Made by a program: the position numbers and the translations under genes
Source of the DNA: Mucilaginibacter sp. OK283
Lineage (GTDB): Bacteria; Bacteroidota; Bacteroidia; Sphingobacteriales; Sphingobacteriaceae
Length of the DNA stretch: 64,000 nucleotides
Reading direction: 5' to 3'
NCBI RefSeq assembly: GCF_900110415.1
Contig: NZ_FODR01000005.1
Location: 186,001-250,000, forward strand
Notes under the pieces: generated by a model
The model's database searches: none
What the model saw: the letters and a program-made list of their open reading frames with translations, nothing else
What the model was told of the DNA's origin: nothing
Shown here: positions 7,657-16,528 of the stretch, in pieces
Layout: the number at the start of each line of letters is the position of its first letter
Position numbering within the stretch: the stretch's first letter is position 1

Positions 7657-8049
7657 ATGAGTACATCAAATAAAAAATTTACTTCCAACGAATTAAATCA
7701 TATCGACAAAGCCAACGATTTGAAAATTTCGCCTTTCCGGGAAGACGACGTAACATATGGTACACCTACATGGATCTGGGAAGTGGTAGTAGAAGGCGAT
7801 TTATATGTACGTGCGTATAACGGAGCCTCATCGCGCTGGTACCAGTCGGCCATAAAACAAAGAGCCGGACGGATTCATGCTGCGGGTATGATAAAAGAAG
7901 TAGCGTTTGAGCCCATTGAAGGAAATGATATCAACGCGCAAATTGACAAGGCTTACAAAAAAAAATACAGTAATAGCCCGTACACGGCGCATATGATCGG
8001 CAGCCGCGCAAAATCCGCAACAGTGAAGATCACACTGAAAGATGTCTAA
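7657..8049 (+). CDS. DUF2255-family protein
   Basis: A 130-residue cytoplasmic protein matching the DUF2255 pattern: an early ISPFREDD, then TPTWIWEVVVEGDLYVRAYNG, the SRWYQSA block, and a C-terminal beta stretch. DUF2255 proteins have a split-barrel-like appearance and often sit beside SDR and cupin genes in small detoxification operons. No catalytic residues can be assigned. It starts 6 nt after the ABM gene and has no signal peptide, which marks the return from exported to cytoplasmic products within the operon. Confidence 0.75.
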   Translation: MSTSNKKFTSNELNHIDKANDLKISPFREDDVTYGTPTWIWEVVVEGDLYVRAYNGASSRWYQSAIKQRAGRIHAAGMIKEVAFEPIEGNDINAQIDKAYKKKYSNSPYTAHMIGSRAKSATVKITLKDV

Positions 8050-8121
8050 ATAAATCGTTACGTTATCGATAGGGCCACAATGTAAAATTCTCAAAATTTC
8101 AAACTAAAAAACCTTTATAAA

Positions 8122-8526
8122 ATGCAAGAGCAACAAGACACAGCACCAGAAGGATTCGGCCCGGTTGCTGCCCAATACTTCACAGGCACTGCCTGGTTAA
8201 AAATGCGGGTAGTGCCCGATGAAATTACCAATTGCGGTATTGGCGAGGTAATCTTCGAACCTGGTTGCAGAAATAACTGGCATACGCATCCCAGTAACCA
8301 GATCCTGATCGTTACACAAGGCGTGGGTTATTACCAGGAAGAAGGTTCACCTATTCGTGAAATCAAAGTTGGCGATGTTGTTAACGTATTGCCCGGCATC
8401 AAGCACTGGCATGGAGCAACACCAAATGGCAGATTTACACATTATGCAGTAAGTATTAACACTGAAAAAGGAATAGTAGATTGGCTGGAACCTGTAACTG
8501 ACGAACAATATTTCAGTTTTAAATAA
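8122..8526 (+). CDS. Cytoplasmic cupin-domain protein
   Basis: A 134-residue single-domain cupin without a signal peptide. Metal ligands appear as WHTHPSNQ (motif 1) and KHWHGA (motif 2). It is paralogous to the exported cupin at 6013 over almost its whole length. The 72-nt gap in front is the longest within the operon. It is followed directly by a decayed tautomerase, suggesting that the operon once continued. Likely a small-molecule-binding or dioxygenase-type cupin of the same pathway; no substrate can be named. Confidence 0.82.
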   Translation: MQEQQDTAPEGFGPVAAQYFTGTAWLKMRVVPDEITNCGIGEVIFEPGCRNNWHTHPSNQILIVTQGVGYYQEEGSPIREIKVGDVVNVLPGIKHWHGATPNGRFTHYAVSINTEKGIVDWLEPVTDEQYFSFK

Positions 8527-8533
8527 ACCCGGG

Positions 8534-8757
8534 ATACCATATATTCATGTTAAGATAGTAGGTAAAACCGAAGAAGAAAAGCAAAACTGGCTGAGTCCAT
8601 TGCCCCTGCGGTGATAGATTCAATTGGTGTAAATGAAGCTAATAGTACAGTCTGTATTGAAGAATTGAAAAAGTTGATCGGGTTACGTTTACAAACTCGG
8701 CATCTCGCTCACTGGGATTTGTTATATAAAAAGCTGAGATATGATCCTCTGAACTGA
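8534..8757 (+). pseudogene. 4-oxalocrotonate tautomerase-family pseudogene
   Basis: Reading from 8534 gives I-PYIHVKIVGKTEEEKQ, the typical start of a tautomerase with the catalytic Pro directly after the initiator. However, the start codon is ATA instead of ATG. After the Lys/Gln codons near 8582 one base is missing in an A-run: the next frame continues KLAESIAPAVIDSIGVNE, then CIEEL, and finally RYDPLN with a stop at 8755. Both lesions together make a functional product unlikely. It lies 7 nt behind the cupin and belongs functionally with ring-cleavage type genes, so it was probably the last gene of the operon. Confidence 0.7.
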
Positions 8758-8869
8758 TTTTAAATATTCAATTGGAGGTTTGGTTCATGTATGTTGATGA
8801 TAAAGCTTTAATCATTGATGAAATGGTTCGGGAAACAATGGCTGAAGACGGCATGTTGGTACACTTTTA

Positions 8870-9290
8870 GCACCGTAGTGAAAGATGATTAGGATTAATG
8901 TGAGTTCGGCGAAAGACAATACTATGTTTTGATATGCACTAATTATCCCTTTTTGAAGCAGAGCACAGCCCGCATAAAGTGTTACCATGATCAAATAGAC
9001 CAACAGGATCCAGATGATCAATGCCAGGTCAAGGCTTGCAAACACCTCTTTGTGATTTTTGACATATCCCAGGTATTCTACGGTGATACCTTCAGGGCAA
9101 TTTGATATTCGCGGCCTTTGCGTTGATCTCGTCTGCAAGGGTACCTTTCGGCCTTCCAGCAACGTTGGCATTAACTGTATCGATCCTAAGCGGTCGATTC
9201 TTTGCAATACGCTTTCGCCTAAACCTTCATTTACTACCGCAAACTCAAAGCGAAGGTTTCGCCGTTGCTGTTTGTAAATATCAGGTTGCG
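8870..9290 (-). pseudogene. Degraded fragment of an RND-family efflux pump
   Basis: On the minus strand two frames join into an RND permease segment. One frame gives RPLRIDTVNANVAGRPKGT, then ADEINAKAANIKLP and a stop near 9090. The other continues EGITVEYLGYVKN, then FASLDLALIIWILLVYLIMV. This order (periplasmic loop, LPxG-x-EY-G block, first helix of the second half) is that of AcrB/CzcA-type transporters. The similarity ends shortly after the helix, and the sequence beyond it is unrelated. It is a relic of a roughly 3-kb gene, now about 0.4 kb, with at least one frameshift and both ends missing. Confidence 0.5.
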
Positions 9291-9301
9291 CCGTCGGATA
9301 A

Positions 9302-11254
9302 TTATTGCCTGTTGTATATAGACTGCGAGTTTAACAGCATGCAGTAATCCGTTATCCAATTACCCGACACATCTACATATAATATATTCGGATGGTTACG
9401 CGTATCGATCATGCCCTTGCTTATCCAGTTATTTACATTGTCGGTCAATACCTGATTACCGGTAAGGGCGAGCTCAATAATACTTTTATTATTTTTTACC
9501 GTATTTAATAATAGTTTAGCTCCATCTAATAGTGGATTGGATTTCGGCGACTGAAAATCATTGCAGATGAAAGCGGCCTCCTGTCCGGCCTCTGTCAGTT
9601 GCCAATCGAGGCGAATGAGGTCGTTGTTGTAAAGTGAATCTTTTAAAGCAATAAGGAAGGATTGCTGTGCGGCGAGCAGGTTGCCAAGATTGTTGCTTGC
9701 TGCATAGGCTCTCTTATAATTGATGAGTGCAGCACTTTGGCGGGTGAGGGTATTAAGGAGGATGCTTTTCTCAGGGAAAGTATAATTTTCAAAGGTTACC
9801 AACACTTTTCCGGACAACGCGTTAAGAGTGATGTCCTTCAGGCTCTTGCCGTTTCCGTCGAACAAAAGGTCCTTACCCAGCCAATGCACAATAGAATCGG
9901 CCTGCTGTGCGATGGGTATATGTTTGTCGCAGAAATGGCAGAAACTCAGAATAACAAATTCCCGGTTATTCTCTTTCAGAAACCGTTTGACCGATTGTAA
10001 AGCACTGGACAGTTGTTCACCATAACCGCCTGCAATGGCATCTTCCATACAGTCTGCTGGCGCATGTTTGGTATATAATTTACCCTGAAATATATCTAAT
10101 CTAAGATCAAACATGCGGATCCCTGACCGGAGCTGTCCATTGATATCATGTTGCTGTGTAAGTGTATTGCATTCGTTTATAATGCCTATATCTTTGCCAC
10201 CGGCAGCCTTAAGGACTGACATTCCAGCATCATGCGATCCGGGAATAACAATATCTTTTAAAGTATAGCTACCCTTTTGCGGTAAAAGGAAATCGCTTAT
10301 CCAATGGGCCGGATTATAAAGGCTAAAAGAACCCAGCAGGAATTGTTTGCCTTGTTCACTGGCACCGATATGGAAATTCCCATTTTCATCCCTGTCTACC
10401 ACAGGGGCCTCGGTCGTATTTTCTAAATACGGCAGTTGCGCGTGTTCATCATGCAATGCCCCGCGATTGATAATGCCATAACACCATTTATTTTCTTTAT
10501 CACTTCGTCTCCATAACAACAATTGACTGTCAGGATCATTTAAGGGGATAACGTCAGCTACCTGGGATACGTCCGTAGAGATGATGGTGCCGGATGGCTT
10601 TCCTGTGGCCTGGTCATTCATGTTTAAACTGGCATAAAGCAGGTTTTTATGTTTTTGCACTTTCCAGAAAACTTTGAGGGTTTCTGTCCCTGCTGATATT
10701 GCAGAACAGTATTCTATATGCCTGGAATCAGGGATATCAAAACTTTTATCTAAAAGAAGTGCTTTGTCCGTACCTTCGTGAACCACCAGAATACTGGCAT
10801 TTTTCCTACCGGCATCGGTTACTGACAGGATGATCCGGCCATCGGTTCCGGTGGCGGATAATATTTTCAAAGACCGGGAATTAGGTAAAACAGCAGGCTT
10901 CCCGGTTTGACCGCCGGATAGTATCGCATAGCAGATATCGCCCTTTTCGTCATTCCATAAAAGATACAGCTTTTTTGCTGTATGACAAAATACGGGCCGA
11001 CCGGTTGCCCCACCCATCACAACAGATGGCTGCATGGTTCCGGTAGCAAGATCATACCAGGCGATATGAATCTCCCCGGAAGTGCCTGCTTCTTGCCACG
11101 TAAAGCAGACTTTTTGATCCAGCCTTGCTATCCTGACAGGATTATTACCTGCTACCGGATCAATTTTTAACGGCGCAGTGAAATAAATTCCCTGCGCCAT
11201 ACAATAAGTAAAAGGCAATAGAAGCAAATAGGTACATAAAAATTGTTTAATCAT
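9302..11254 (-). CDS. Secreted PI-PLC-like phosphodiesterase with N-terminal propeller-like domain
   Basis: A 650-residue protein with a signal peptide (cleavage near CMAQ). Residues of about 25-320 are rich in short beta repeats with a recurring LLWxx pattern, suggestive of a beta-propeller. The second half carries the phosphatidylinositol-specific phospholipase C X-box: PGSHDAGM with the first catalytic His, a Glu/Asp-rich GIRMFDLRLD strand, and KLYTKHAP with the second His. The family cleaves phosphoinositides or GPI-like anchors, but many bacterial members have no known substrate. No operon partner is evident. Domain order is seen; the propeller is inferred from repeat pattern only. Confidence 0.78.
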   Translation of the reverse strand: MIKQFLCTYLLLLPFTYCMAQGIYFTAPLKIDPVAGNNPVRIARLDQKVCFTWQEAGTSGEIHIAWYDLATGTMQPSVVMGGATGRPVFCHTAKKLYLLWNDEKGDICYAILSGGQTGKPAVLPNSRSLKILSATGTDGRIILSVTDAGRKNASILVVHEGTDKALLLDKSFDIPDSRHIEYCSAISAGTETLKVFWKVQKHKNLLYASLNMNDQATGKPSGTIISTDVSQVADVIPLNDPDSQLLLWRRSDKENKWCYGIINRGALHDEHAQLPYLENTTEAPVVDRDENGNFHIGASEQGKQFLLGSFSLYNPAHWISDFLLPQKGSYTLKDIVIPGSHDAGMSVLKAAGGKDIGIINECNTLTQQHDINGQLRSGIRMFDLRLDIFQGKLYTKHAPADCMEDAIAGGYGEQLSSALQSVKRFLKENNREFVILSFCHFCDKHIPIAQQADSIVHWLGKDLLFDGNGKSLKDITLNALSGKVLVTFENYTFPEKSILLNTLTRQSAALINYKRAYAASNNLGNLLAAQQSFLIALKDSLYNNDLIRLDWQLTEAGQEAAFICNDFQSPKSNPLLDGAKLLLNTVKNNKSIIELALTGNQVLTDNVNNWISKGMIDTRNHPNILYVDVSGNWITDYCMLLNSQSIYNRQ

Positions 11255-11393
11255 GATATGCCAAAATTTTATTTAGAATGTAAAAACTTTTTCTGCCGGG
11301 GAGTAGGCGAATAATATATGCCAGCTATTATTCGCCTGAAAAAATATCAGGACCGTGTTTATGCCTCAATCCGCATCAAAAAAGTAAGTTTTT

Positions 11394-12869
11394 TTATAGA
11401 TTAAAAATATAACCCAACAGCAAGCCCGCTGAAAAATATTTAGCCGTAGTTGTACGTATATTACCTTGCAACTGGTTATCTTCATTGGGCGTATCAAAGT
11501 TCAGGGGCTGTACAAAGCTGTTTGTTGCACCGTATGACAGTAATAAACCTGCATGCAGGTTTCCTTTCCTGCGTCTTACATTGAACCCAAATTGACCGTG
11601 ATAGGTATTCCAGTTAGTAATATTGGGATGGTGCCCGTTAAACTCGCTATTAACAGTGACGCCATTATCGTCATAGTTAAAGTCTGTTCTTAGTGACGCA
11701 TAGCCTACCAGAACCGGCGTTAATTCACGCTTTATGCCAATACTAAAATTGGTAACAGATTTCCGCTGCTCGTTGAATTGCATCAATTCATTAGTCAAAC
11801 TATTATTTGCCTCGGTACTGGGCCGAACGAAGGTCGTATTTTGAGGACTGACAATATTGTATCGCCCTACTTTGGCAAAATATTCTCCTGTTACAAAGAT
11901 CTCGCCTTGCCCGAAATCCAATCCATAACCCAGTGCGATGCTGAACGGATCCTTGTACAGCACCGGCAACCCGGTTTGCCGGCCGTTGCCAAGGACATTT
12001 AATAAGAGTGCTGTGCCTGGTACCGGGTGCAGATCATTTATAATCAGGTCATTGGTAATGGTAGCATTCCCTTTTATATTAACGCGGGGTGTACTAATCA
12101 GTAAGCCCAGGTGATGCGGTCCGTTTTCATAAGAAGTACCAAACTTAAACTGTAGCCCTACGTTCCAATAGCTGATCTGGTAACTACTCTCCACATTCGT
12201 CATGGGCAATAGGTTTTGCGTATCAGTACTATTGATCAGAGCCCGGGAACTGTATTGTTCCAAATAATCCTGGCTTCTTAATTGCGCCTCAGCTATAATA
12301 CCAATAGCCCAATTATCATTGAGTTTTATTCCTAAGCTACCGCTTCCCAGGGTATTGCTTACATTATTATGGGCAGTATATTGCCCAACAAAATCTTCAT
12401 CACCGGGGCTGTAAGAATCATCAAGCACATTCATTTTTTTGTCTTGTCGCTGGGTAACCTTATAATTGCTTACCGGGTCATGTACCAATGAATAACCGAG
12501 GGTAATGGTCTTTTTGCCTTTTAAAAAAATATTGCCGGACACCATTACGGGGATGATCTGCAGTCCGGACGATTTTAAATTTTCCCCTGCACCCACGCCA
12601 TCCCTGATATTGTATGAGTTCAGCTGGTATAAGCTGGTGGAAATACTCACAGAATTCTTGGGATGGAGCGCTGTCAGCGCCGGATTGTAATAATACAATC
12701 CACTGTCCCTGTCATTAACAATTGTAGCTCCAGGGGTCAGCAGCCCCCCTGGGCCGAAACTTGAATGCCAGTAATTAGCATCCTGAGCAAATAGCCTCGC
12801 ATGAGGAAAGGCAGTCAAAAAACAAATAAGGCTGCAAAAGAAGATAGGGTTAAAACGTATCATAGGCAT
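11394..12869 (-). CDS. Outer-membrane beta-barrel protein, FadL/PorV-like
   Basis: A 491-residue protein with a long signal peptide (cleavage near LFAQ). The mature part starts with a PGGLLTPGATIVNDRDSGLYYYNP block, shown here in parts: GGLLTPGA then YYYNPALTAL. This is the conserved N-terminal region of FadL/OmpP1-type barrels. It then alternates aromatic/polar beta-strands up to a C-terminal aromatic strand ending YIFNL. It is preceded on the same strand by nothing within 600 bp and followed by the PLC-like gene 139 nt later. Probably a transport or export-associated barrel for hydrophobic compounds; specificity is unknown. Confidence 0.7.
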   Translation of the reverse strand: MPMIRFNPIFFCSLICFLTAFPHARLFAQDANYWHSSFGPGGLLTPGATIVNDRDSGLYYYNPALTALHPKNSVSISTSLYQLNSYNIRDGVGAGENLKSSGLQIIPVMVSGNIFLKGKKTITLGYSLVHDPVSNYKVTQRQDKKMNVLDDSYSPGDEDFVGQYTAHNNVSNTLGSGSLGIKLNDNWAIGIIAEAQLRSQDYLEQYSSRALINSTDTQNLLPMTNVESSYQISYWNVGLQFKFGTSYENGPHHLGLLISTPRVNIKGNATITNDLIINDLHPVPGTALLLNVLGNGRQTGLPVLYKDPFSIALGYGLDFGQGEIFVTGEYFAKVGRYNIVSPQNTTFVRPSTEANNSLTNELMQFNEQRKSVTNFSIGIKRELTPVLVGYASLRTDFNYDDNGVTVNSEFNGHHPNITNWNTYHGQFGFNVRRRKGNLHAGLLLSYGATNSFVQPLNFDTPNEDNQLQGNIRTTTAKYFSAGLLLGYIFNL

Positions 12870-13432
12870 TGATTTTGCAATTCTCAGTACAGGTATCCAT
12901 GTAACATTTTTTATCTTCGATGGATTATTAAAATCAATTTTAAAAAAAAATACCGGGATTAACTTAAAGTTACAAAATATTAAAAAAAAGTATAATAATA
13001 TAGTGCGACTATAATATTACGGTGCAACTGAACAATGTGAAGCTATTGACCAACAGATTCCGAACCCGCAATTCAATCAATCTGAAACACTTTGGCCAGG
13101 TTTATTGATTGATTCTCAATACATATTCTCTGATCTATATTATACAACTAAACGAACCTCCGGCATGGAATAGGGTGATCAAGCCTCCCGGAATATCCAA
13201 CAGTAATAGTTGAGCCGCCGTGCTTAATATCGGTCATGCAAATTAAATATCTGATAGTGAGCAACGTTACTATTCATTCTTTCTGTTTTTATAGGCCTCC
13301 GGAATGATTGATAAAATATCCTCCAAGTGTAGCAACAAAGGTACTTGATCCCCGCAAGACGAAATGTTGTAAACATTTCTCTTTGAATGCCAACAGAGCT
13401 CCGACCGTAACGTTTTGGCGGCGATATGCTAC
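12870..13432. other. Gene-poor spacer
   Basis: This roughly 560-bp AT-rich stretch has no convincing coding frame; the 81-residue minus-strand frame inside it has no recognisable feature. It contains one perfect palindrome (GAAATGTT-3 nt-AACATTTC, 13361-13379) and, on the minus strand, a TACCTTTG promoter-like element at 13339-13346, neither tied to a gene. Confidence 0.5.
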
Positions 13433-13458
13433 AAAAAAGCCCGCCGTTTTTCAACGGC
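13433..13458 (-). terminator. Rho-independent terminator of the GH76 operon
   Basis: On the minus strand GCCGTT-4 nt-AACGGC (13443-13458) is followed by GGGC and a run of six T (13433-13438). It lies 28 nt after the GH76 stop codon and closes the SusC/SusD/GH76 transcript. Confidence 0.75.
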
Positions 13459-13485
13459 AGACCTATCATAGGTACAGGTAGGGTG

Positions 13486-14607
13486 TTATTTTGTTGTGGG
13501 CGGGCAAAGTTGCATAAAGGTTACTATGCTGCTGGCTTCGTATGATTGTATGTCGCCGGTAGGGCAGGCTACTGCGTAATTACGGTAGGTGAGGTTGCGG
13601 GTAGCGTCGCGGTTTTTCCAGCCGGTATTTACGTTGTTTTGGATCCAGCTTAAATACTGGTTTTGGCCTGCCTCGGTTATCAGCTGCATTACGTACTGAG
13701 CAAATATAGCTTTGAGCACGCCCTGCTCGTTAAAGTCGCCTTCGGCGGGTAGTATACCGTTGGTACACAGGTTGTTTTTTACATAGTCGGTATACAGTTT
13801 GGCGTCGCTCAGGTAGGTGGCATCATTGCTTTGCTTGTATAATGCCAGCGCAGCGCCTATGGCTGTCCCGGAGTTATAGGTATAATCCTGGCCGCCGGCG
13901 GGGTTGTTACCAATCTTGTTATCGTTTACTTTACCCGATGCATCAACCATGTTGGTTTTGCTCCAGGCGTATATGGATTTGGCTTTGTCAAGGTAACTGG
14001 CGTCACCGGTAATGGTATATAGGCGCATGGCCGCAATTACAGTGGGGAAGTTGATACAGGAGTTTTTACCGCTGTGCTTAAAATCCCAAAACATGCCGCC
14101 ATCCACAGGGTCGTATGAACCCGCCCAAACATGATCAAACCCTTCTTTGGCTTTTTGCAGGTAGGTGGCGTTGCCGGTAATCTGGTTGGCACGTGCCAGG
14201 GCCATTACCCACCACATCATATCGTCGTAAATAAACCATACCGCCTGGTTGCTCCAGTTGTAACCATCATAATGGTTATAGTTGCCCTGGTAAATATCGC
14301 CAATCATGGTTAGCTGCGTTGAGGCTTTGGTACGCAGGTAAACATTCATGGCCATATCCCAATAAATGGCCTGTGTCCATATAGCGGCCACGCCATCCTT
14401 TTTGGTAGTGCCGTAATACAGCTTGTTAGCCGAATCATAAAACGCGCTGTTAAAGGTGTTATAGGCCAGGTCGGCATCGCCTGCCGTAAAGTCCTGGTCA
14501 ACTGGTTTTACTACGGCTGTTTTGGCGGGTGTGGAATCTTTTTCCTTGCTGCAGCTAACTAAGCCGGTGAAGATACTTAATGCTAAAAAACAGGTTAACT
14601 TTTTCAT
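13486..14607 (-). CDS. GH76-family alpha-1,6-mannanase lipoprotein
   Basis: A 373-residue surface or periplasmic lipoprotein (lipobox LVSC, Cys19). The start at 14607 gives a clean signal; a longer in-frame start adds 13 residues without merit. The (alpha/alpha)6 barrel shows the GH76 hallmark FIYDDMMWW with the catalytic aspartate pair Asp128-Asp129. It is also rich in the aromatic residues that line the mannan-binding groove. GH76 enzymes hydrolyse alpha-1,6-mannan backbones such as those of yeast cell walls. It is the last gene of the sigma/FecR/SusC/SusD locus, which points to a glycan-import role. No other glycoside hydrolase is in the locus, so side chains must be removed elsewhere. Confidence 0.88.
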   Translation of the reverse strand: MKKLTCFLALSIFTGLVSCSKEKDSTPAKTAVVKPVDQDFTAGDADLAYNTFNSAFYDSANKLYYGTTKKDGVAAIWTQAIYWDMAMNVYLRTKASTQLTMIGDIYQGNYNHYDGYNWSNQAVWFIYDDMMWWVMALARANQITGNATYLQKAKEGFDHVWAGSYDPVDGGMFWDFKHSGKNSCINFPTVIAAMRLYTITGDASYLDKAKSIYAWSKTNMVDASGKVNDNKIGNNPAGGQDYTYNSGTAIGAALALYKQSNDATYLSDAKLYTDYVKNNLCTNGILPAEGDFNEQGVLKAIFAQYVMQLITEAGQNQYLSWIQNNVNTGWKNRDATRNLTYRNYAVACPTGDIQSYEASSIVTFMQLCPPTTK

Positions 14608-14706
14608 AGTGATGTTTTTAAATGGAACATTGCCCAAAGGCAGCATGGGGACTTGTTTAAAAGCAGCAACGGGTTTTCCGCTGCTGCTATTGTTATCCGG
14701 CCTGTA

Positions 14707-16509
14707 TTACCAGCCCGGGTTTTGTACTAATTTTTTATCTGTATCCACATCCTGCTGCGGAATAGGGAAAAAGTAATGCCGTTTGCTAAAAACACGGGTT
14801 TCAAACGCAACCACCTTCAAAAAGTCGGGCAGGTCGGCATTGATATTGAGGCCGTAAATCGGCCCGTTATCGGTTTGCTCGGCAATTTTCCAGCGGCGTA
14901 CGTCAAAAAAACGCACGTTTTCAAAGGCTAGCTCAACGCGGCGCTCTTTGCGGATGGCGGTACGCATAGCCGATTGATCGGCTGGTATAGGCAAATCAGC
15001 CGATCCGTAAACCGGTACGCCGGCCCTGTCGCGGATGAGGTTCAGGTATTTAAGAATATCAGGATCGCCGGGCGCTGCCTCGTTTAAGGCCTCTACATAA
15101 TCCATATAAATATTGGCTAAGCGTAGCAACATGAGTGTGCGGCCACCCACATTCCAGTTGCCCAAGCCCTGCATTTTACGCACGATATAGCCGGTTGGCG
15201 AGTAATCGTTACCACCGGTTGCTTTGCCCGAGTTGCCATGATTGTATAACTGGGTGGTTATAAGCCCTGTGTTGGTATCCAGCCAGGTGCTGCCGTTATA
15301 GGTAATATCCACATAAAAACGCGGCTCGCGGTTTACCCATTGATTGTAAATACCCGCTTTGGTGTACTTGGTATCGGTAGTTGAGTTGCCGGTACTTACA
15401 TAGCCCGAGCCGGCATCGGTAATGCTTTTGCCATTAGCCATAAAAAAGGCGTCAACAATGTTTTGGGTAGCGCCCAAACCACCAGAACCACGAACTTCTG
15501 AAGCGTAGCCGTTGTGATAAGGTGTCATTTCATATTGACGTGAGTTTAGCGAGTTATTGGCCCTGGCCAGGATAACCTCTTTGTTCCAGTCGGTTAACCA
15601 GATGTCACGGCATGACAGGTAAGGGTCATAATTGCCATTTGCATCGTTTTTGCGGAATAAGTCATACACGGTAGGTACCAGTTGAGTAATGAAATCTTTG
15701 TAAGCATCTGAAGCTGTTTTCCACTTGGCTGCATCATAAGATTGGCTGATGAGTTGCTTGCCATCGGCGTTTTTCATAGCTGATTCATCGGTGTTGCCAT
15801 TGTATAGCGGGCTTGCATCCATCAACAAAGTTTGCGCCCTGAAAGCCAATGCAATCCCTTTTGTGATACGGCCGTAATTGCTGTCATTTGACGGCACAGC
15901 GGGCAACTGATCGGCGGCGGCCTTTAACTCGGTTGATACATAGTTTGTACACTCATCAAATGAACTGCGGGGCAATTGCACATCGCTAAAAGCCGCATCT
16001 GGCGGTATCACCTCGTCTCCCAGTAATACTACCGGCCCGTAAAGGCGCATCAGGTAGTAGTAAAACATTCCGCGCAGGGCCTGTGCTTCTGCTTTGTATT
16101 GGGTTTTAAGGGCTGGCGCCATATCCTGCACTTTATCAACATTGGCTATAAAAAACGTAGCCGAACGGATGCCCTTGTAAAAGTTTGTCCAGTATGATGA
16201 TACAAAACCGCTGTTGGCGTCCCAGTTACCAATATTTACATCATTTGATGAAACAAAGCCCCAGTCGTAGTCGGCTTCATCAGATGCGCCTGTCCATAAA
16301 CCGGCGTTGCGCGATCCGCCGGGAAAGCGCTGTCCAAATTCGTCGGGAATGTTGCTATATACATTGGCCAGGAATTTTTCGGCACTGGCGCGGCTGTTAA
16401 AGGTTTCATCTAATGATAACCTGTCGTTTGGTACCTGGTCTAAATACTTTTTACATGAAGTAGTAGCCGTTAATACCAATATTGCTGCAAATAAAAATAT
16501 CTTTTTCAT
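14707..16509 (-). CDS. SusD/RagB-family nutrient-binding outer-membrane lipoprotein
   Basis: A 600-residue lipoprotein (lipobox TTSC, then KKYLDQVPNDR, a classic SusD mature start). The middle contains TPR-like helices, with QALRGMFYYYLMRLYGPVVLL as landmark (given here as RGMFYYYLMRLYGPV). The C-terminal third has the family block with IRKERRVELAFE and FFDVRRW. SusD proteins form the hinged lid over the SusC channel and bind oligosaccharides at the cell surface. It lies 19 nt after susC and 99 nt before the GH76 gene, all on the minus strand. By association the ligand is alpha-mannan oligosaccharide. Confidence 0.93.
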   Translation of the reverse strand: MKKIFLFAAILVLTATTSCKKYLDQVPNDRLSLDETFNSRASAEKFLANVYSNIPDEFGQRFPGGSRNAGLWTGASDEADYDWGFVSSNDVNIGNWDANSGFVSSYWTNFYKGIRSATFFIANVDKVQDMAPALKTQYKAEAQALRGMFYYYLMRLYGPVVLLGDEVIPPDAAFSDVQLPRSSFDECTNYVSTELKAAADQLPAVPSNDSNYGRITKGIALAFRAQTLLMDASPLYNGNTDESAMKNADGKQLISQSYDAAKWKTASDAYKDFITQLVPTVYDLFRKNDANGNYDPYLSCRDIWLTDWNKEVILARANNSLNSRQYEMTPYHNGYASEVRGSGGLGATQNIVDAFFMANGKSITDAGSGYVSTGNSTTDTKYTKAGIYNQWVNREPRFYVDITYNGSTWLDTNTGLITTQLYNHGNSGKATGGNDYSPTGYIVRKMQGLGNWNVGGRTLMLLRLANIYMDYVEALNEAAPGDPDILKYLNLIRDRAGVPVYGSADLPIPADQSAMRTAIRKERRVELAFENVRFFDVRRWKIAEQTDNGPIYGLNINADLPDFLKVVAFETRVFSKRHYFFPIPQQDVDTDKKLVQNPGW

Positions 16510-16528
16510 AATGATGAATTGCTATTGG

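Noticed and set aside
8812..9207. 131-residue minus-strand frame as an intact membrane protein
   Set aside because: The part similar to RND permeases is in two frames and the remainder has no similarity pattern; a relic explains it better.
13224..13469. 81-residue minus-strand ORF in the spacer before the GH76 locus
   Set aside because: It overlaps the terminator hairpin, has no signal or domain, and unusual composition.
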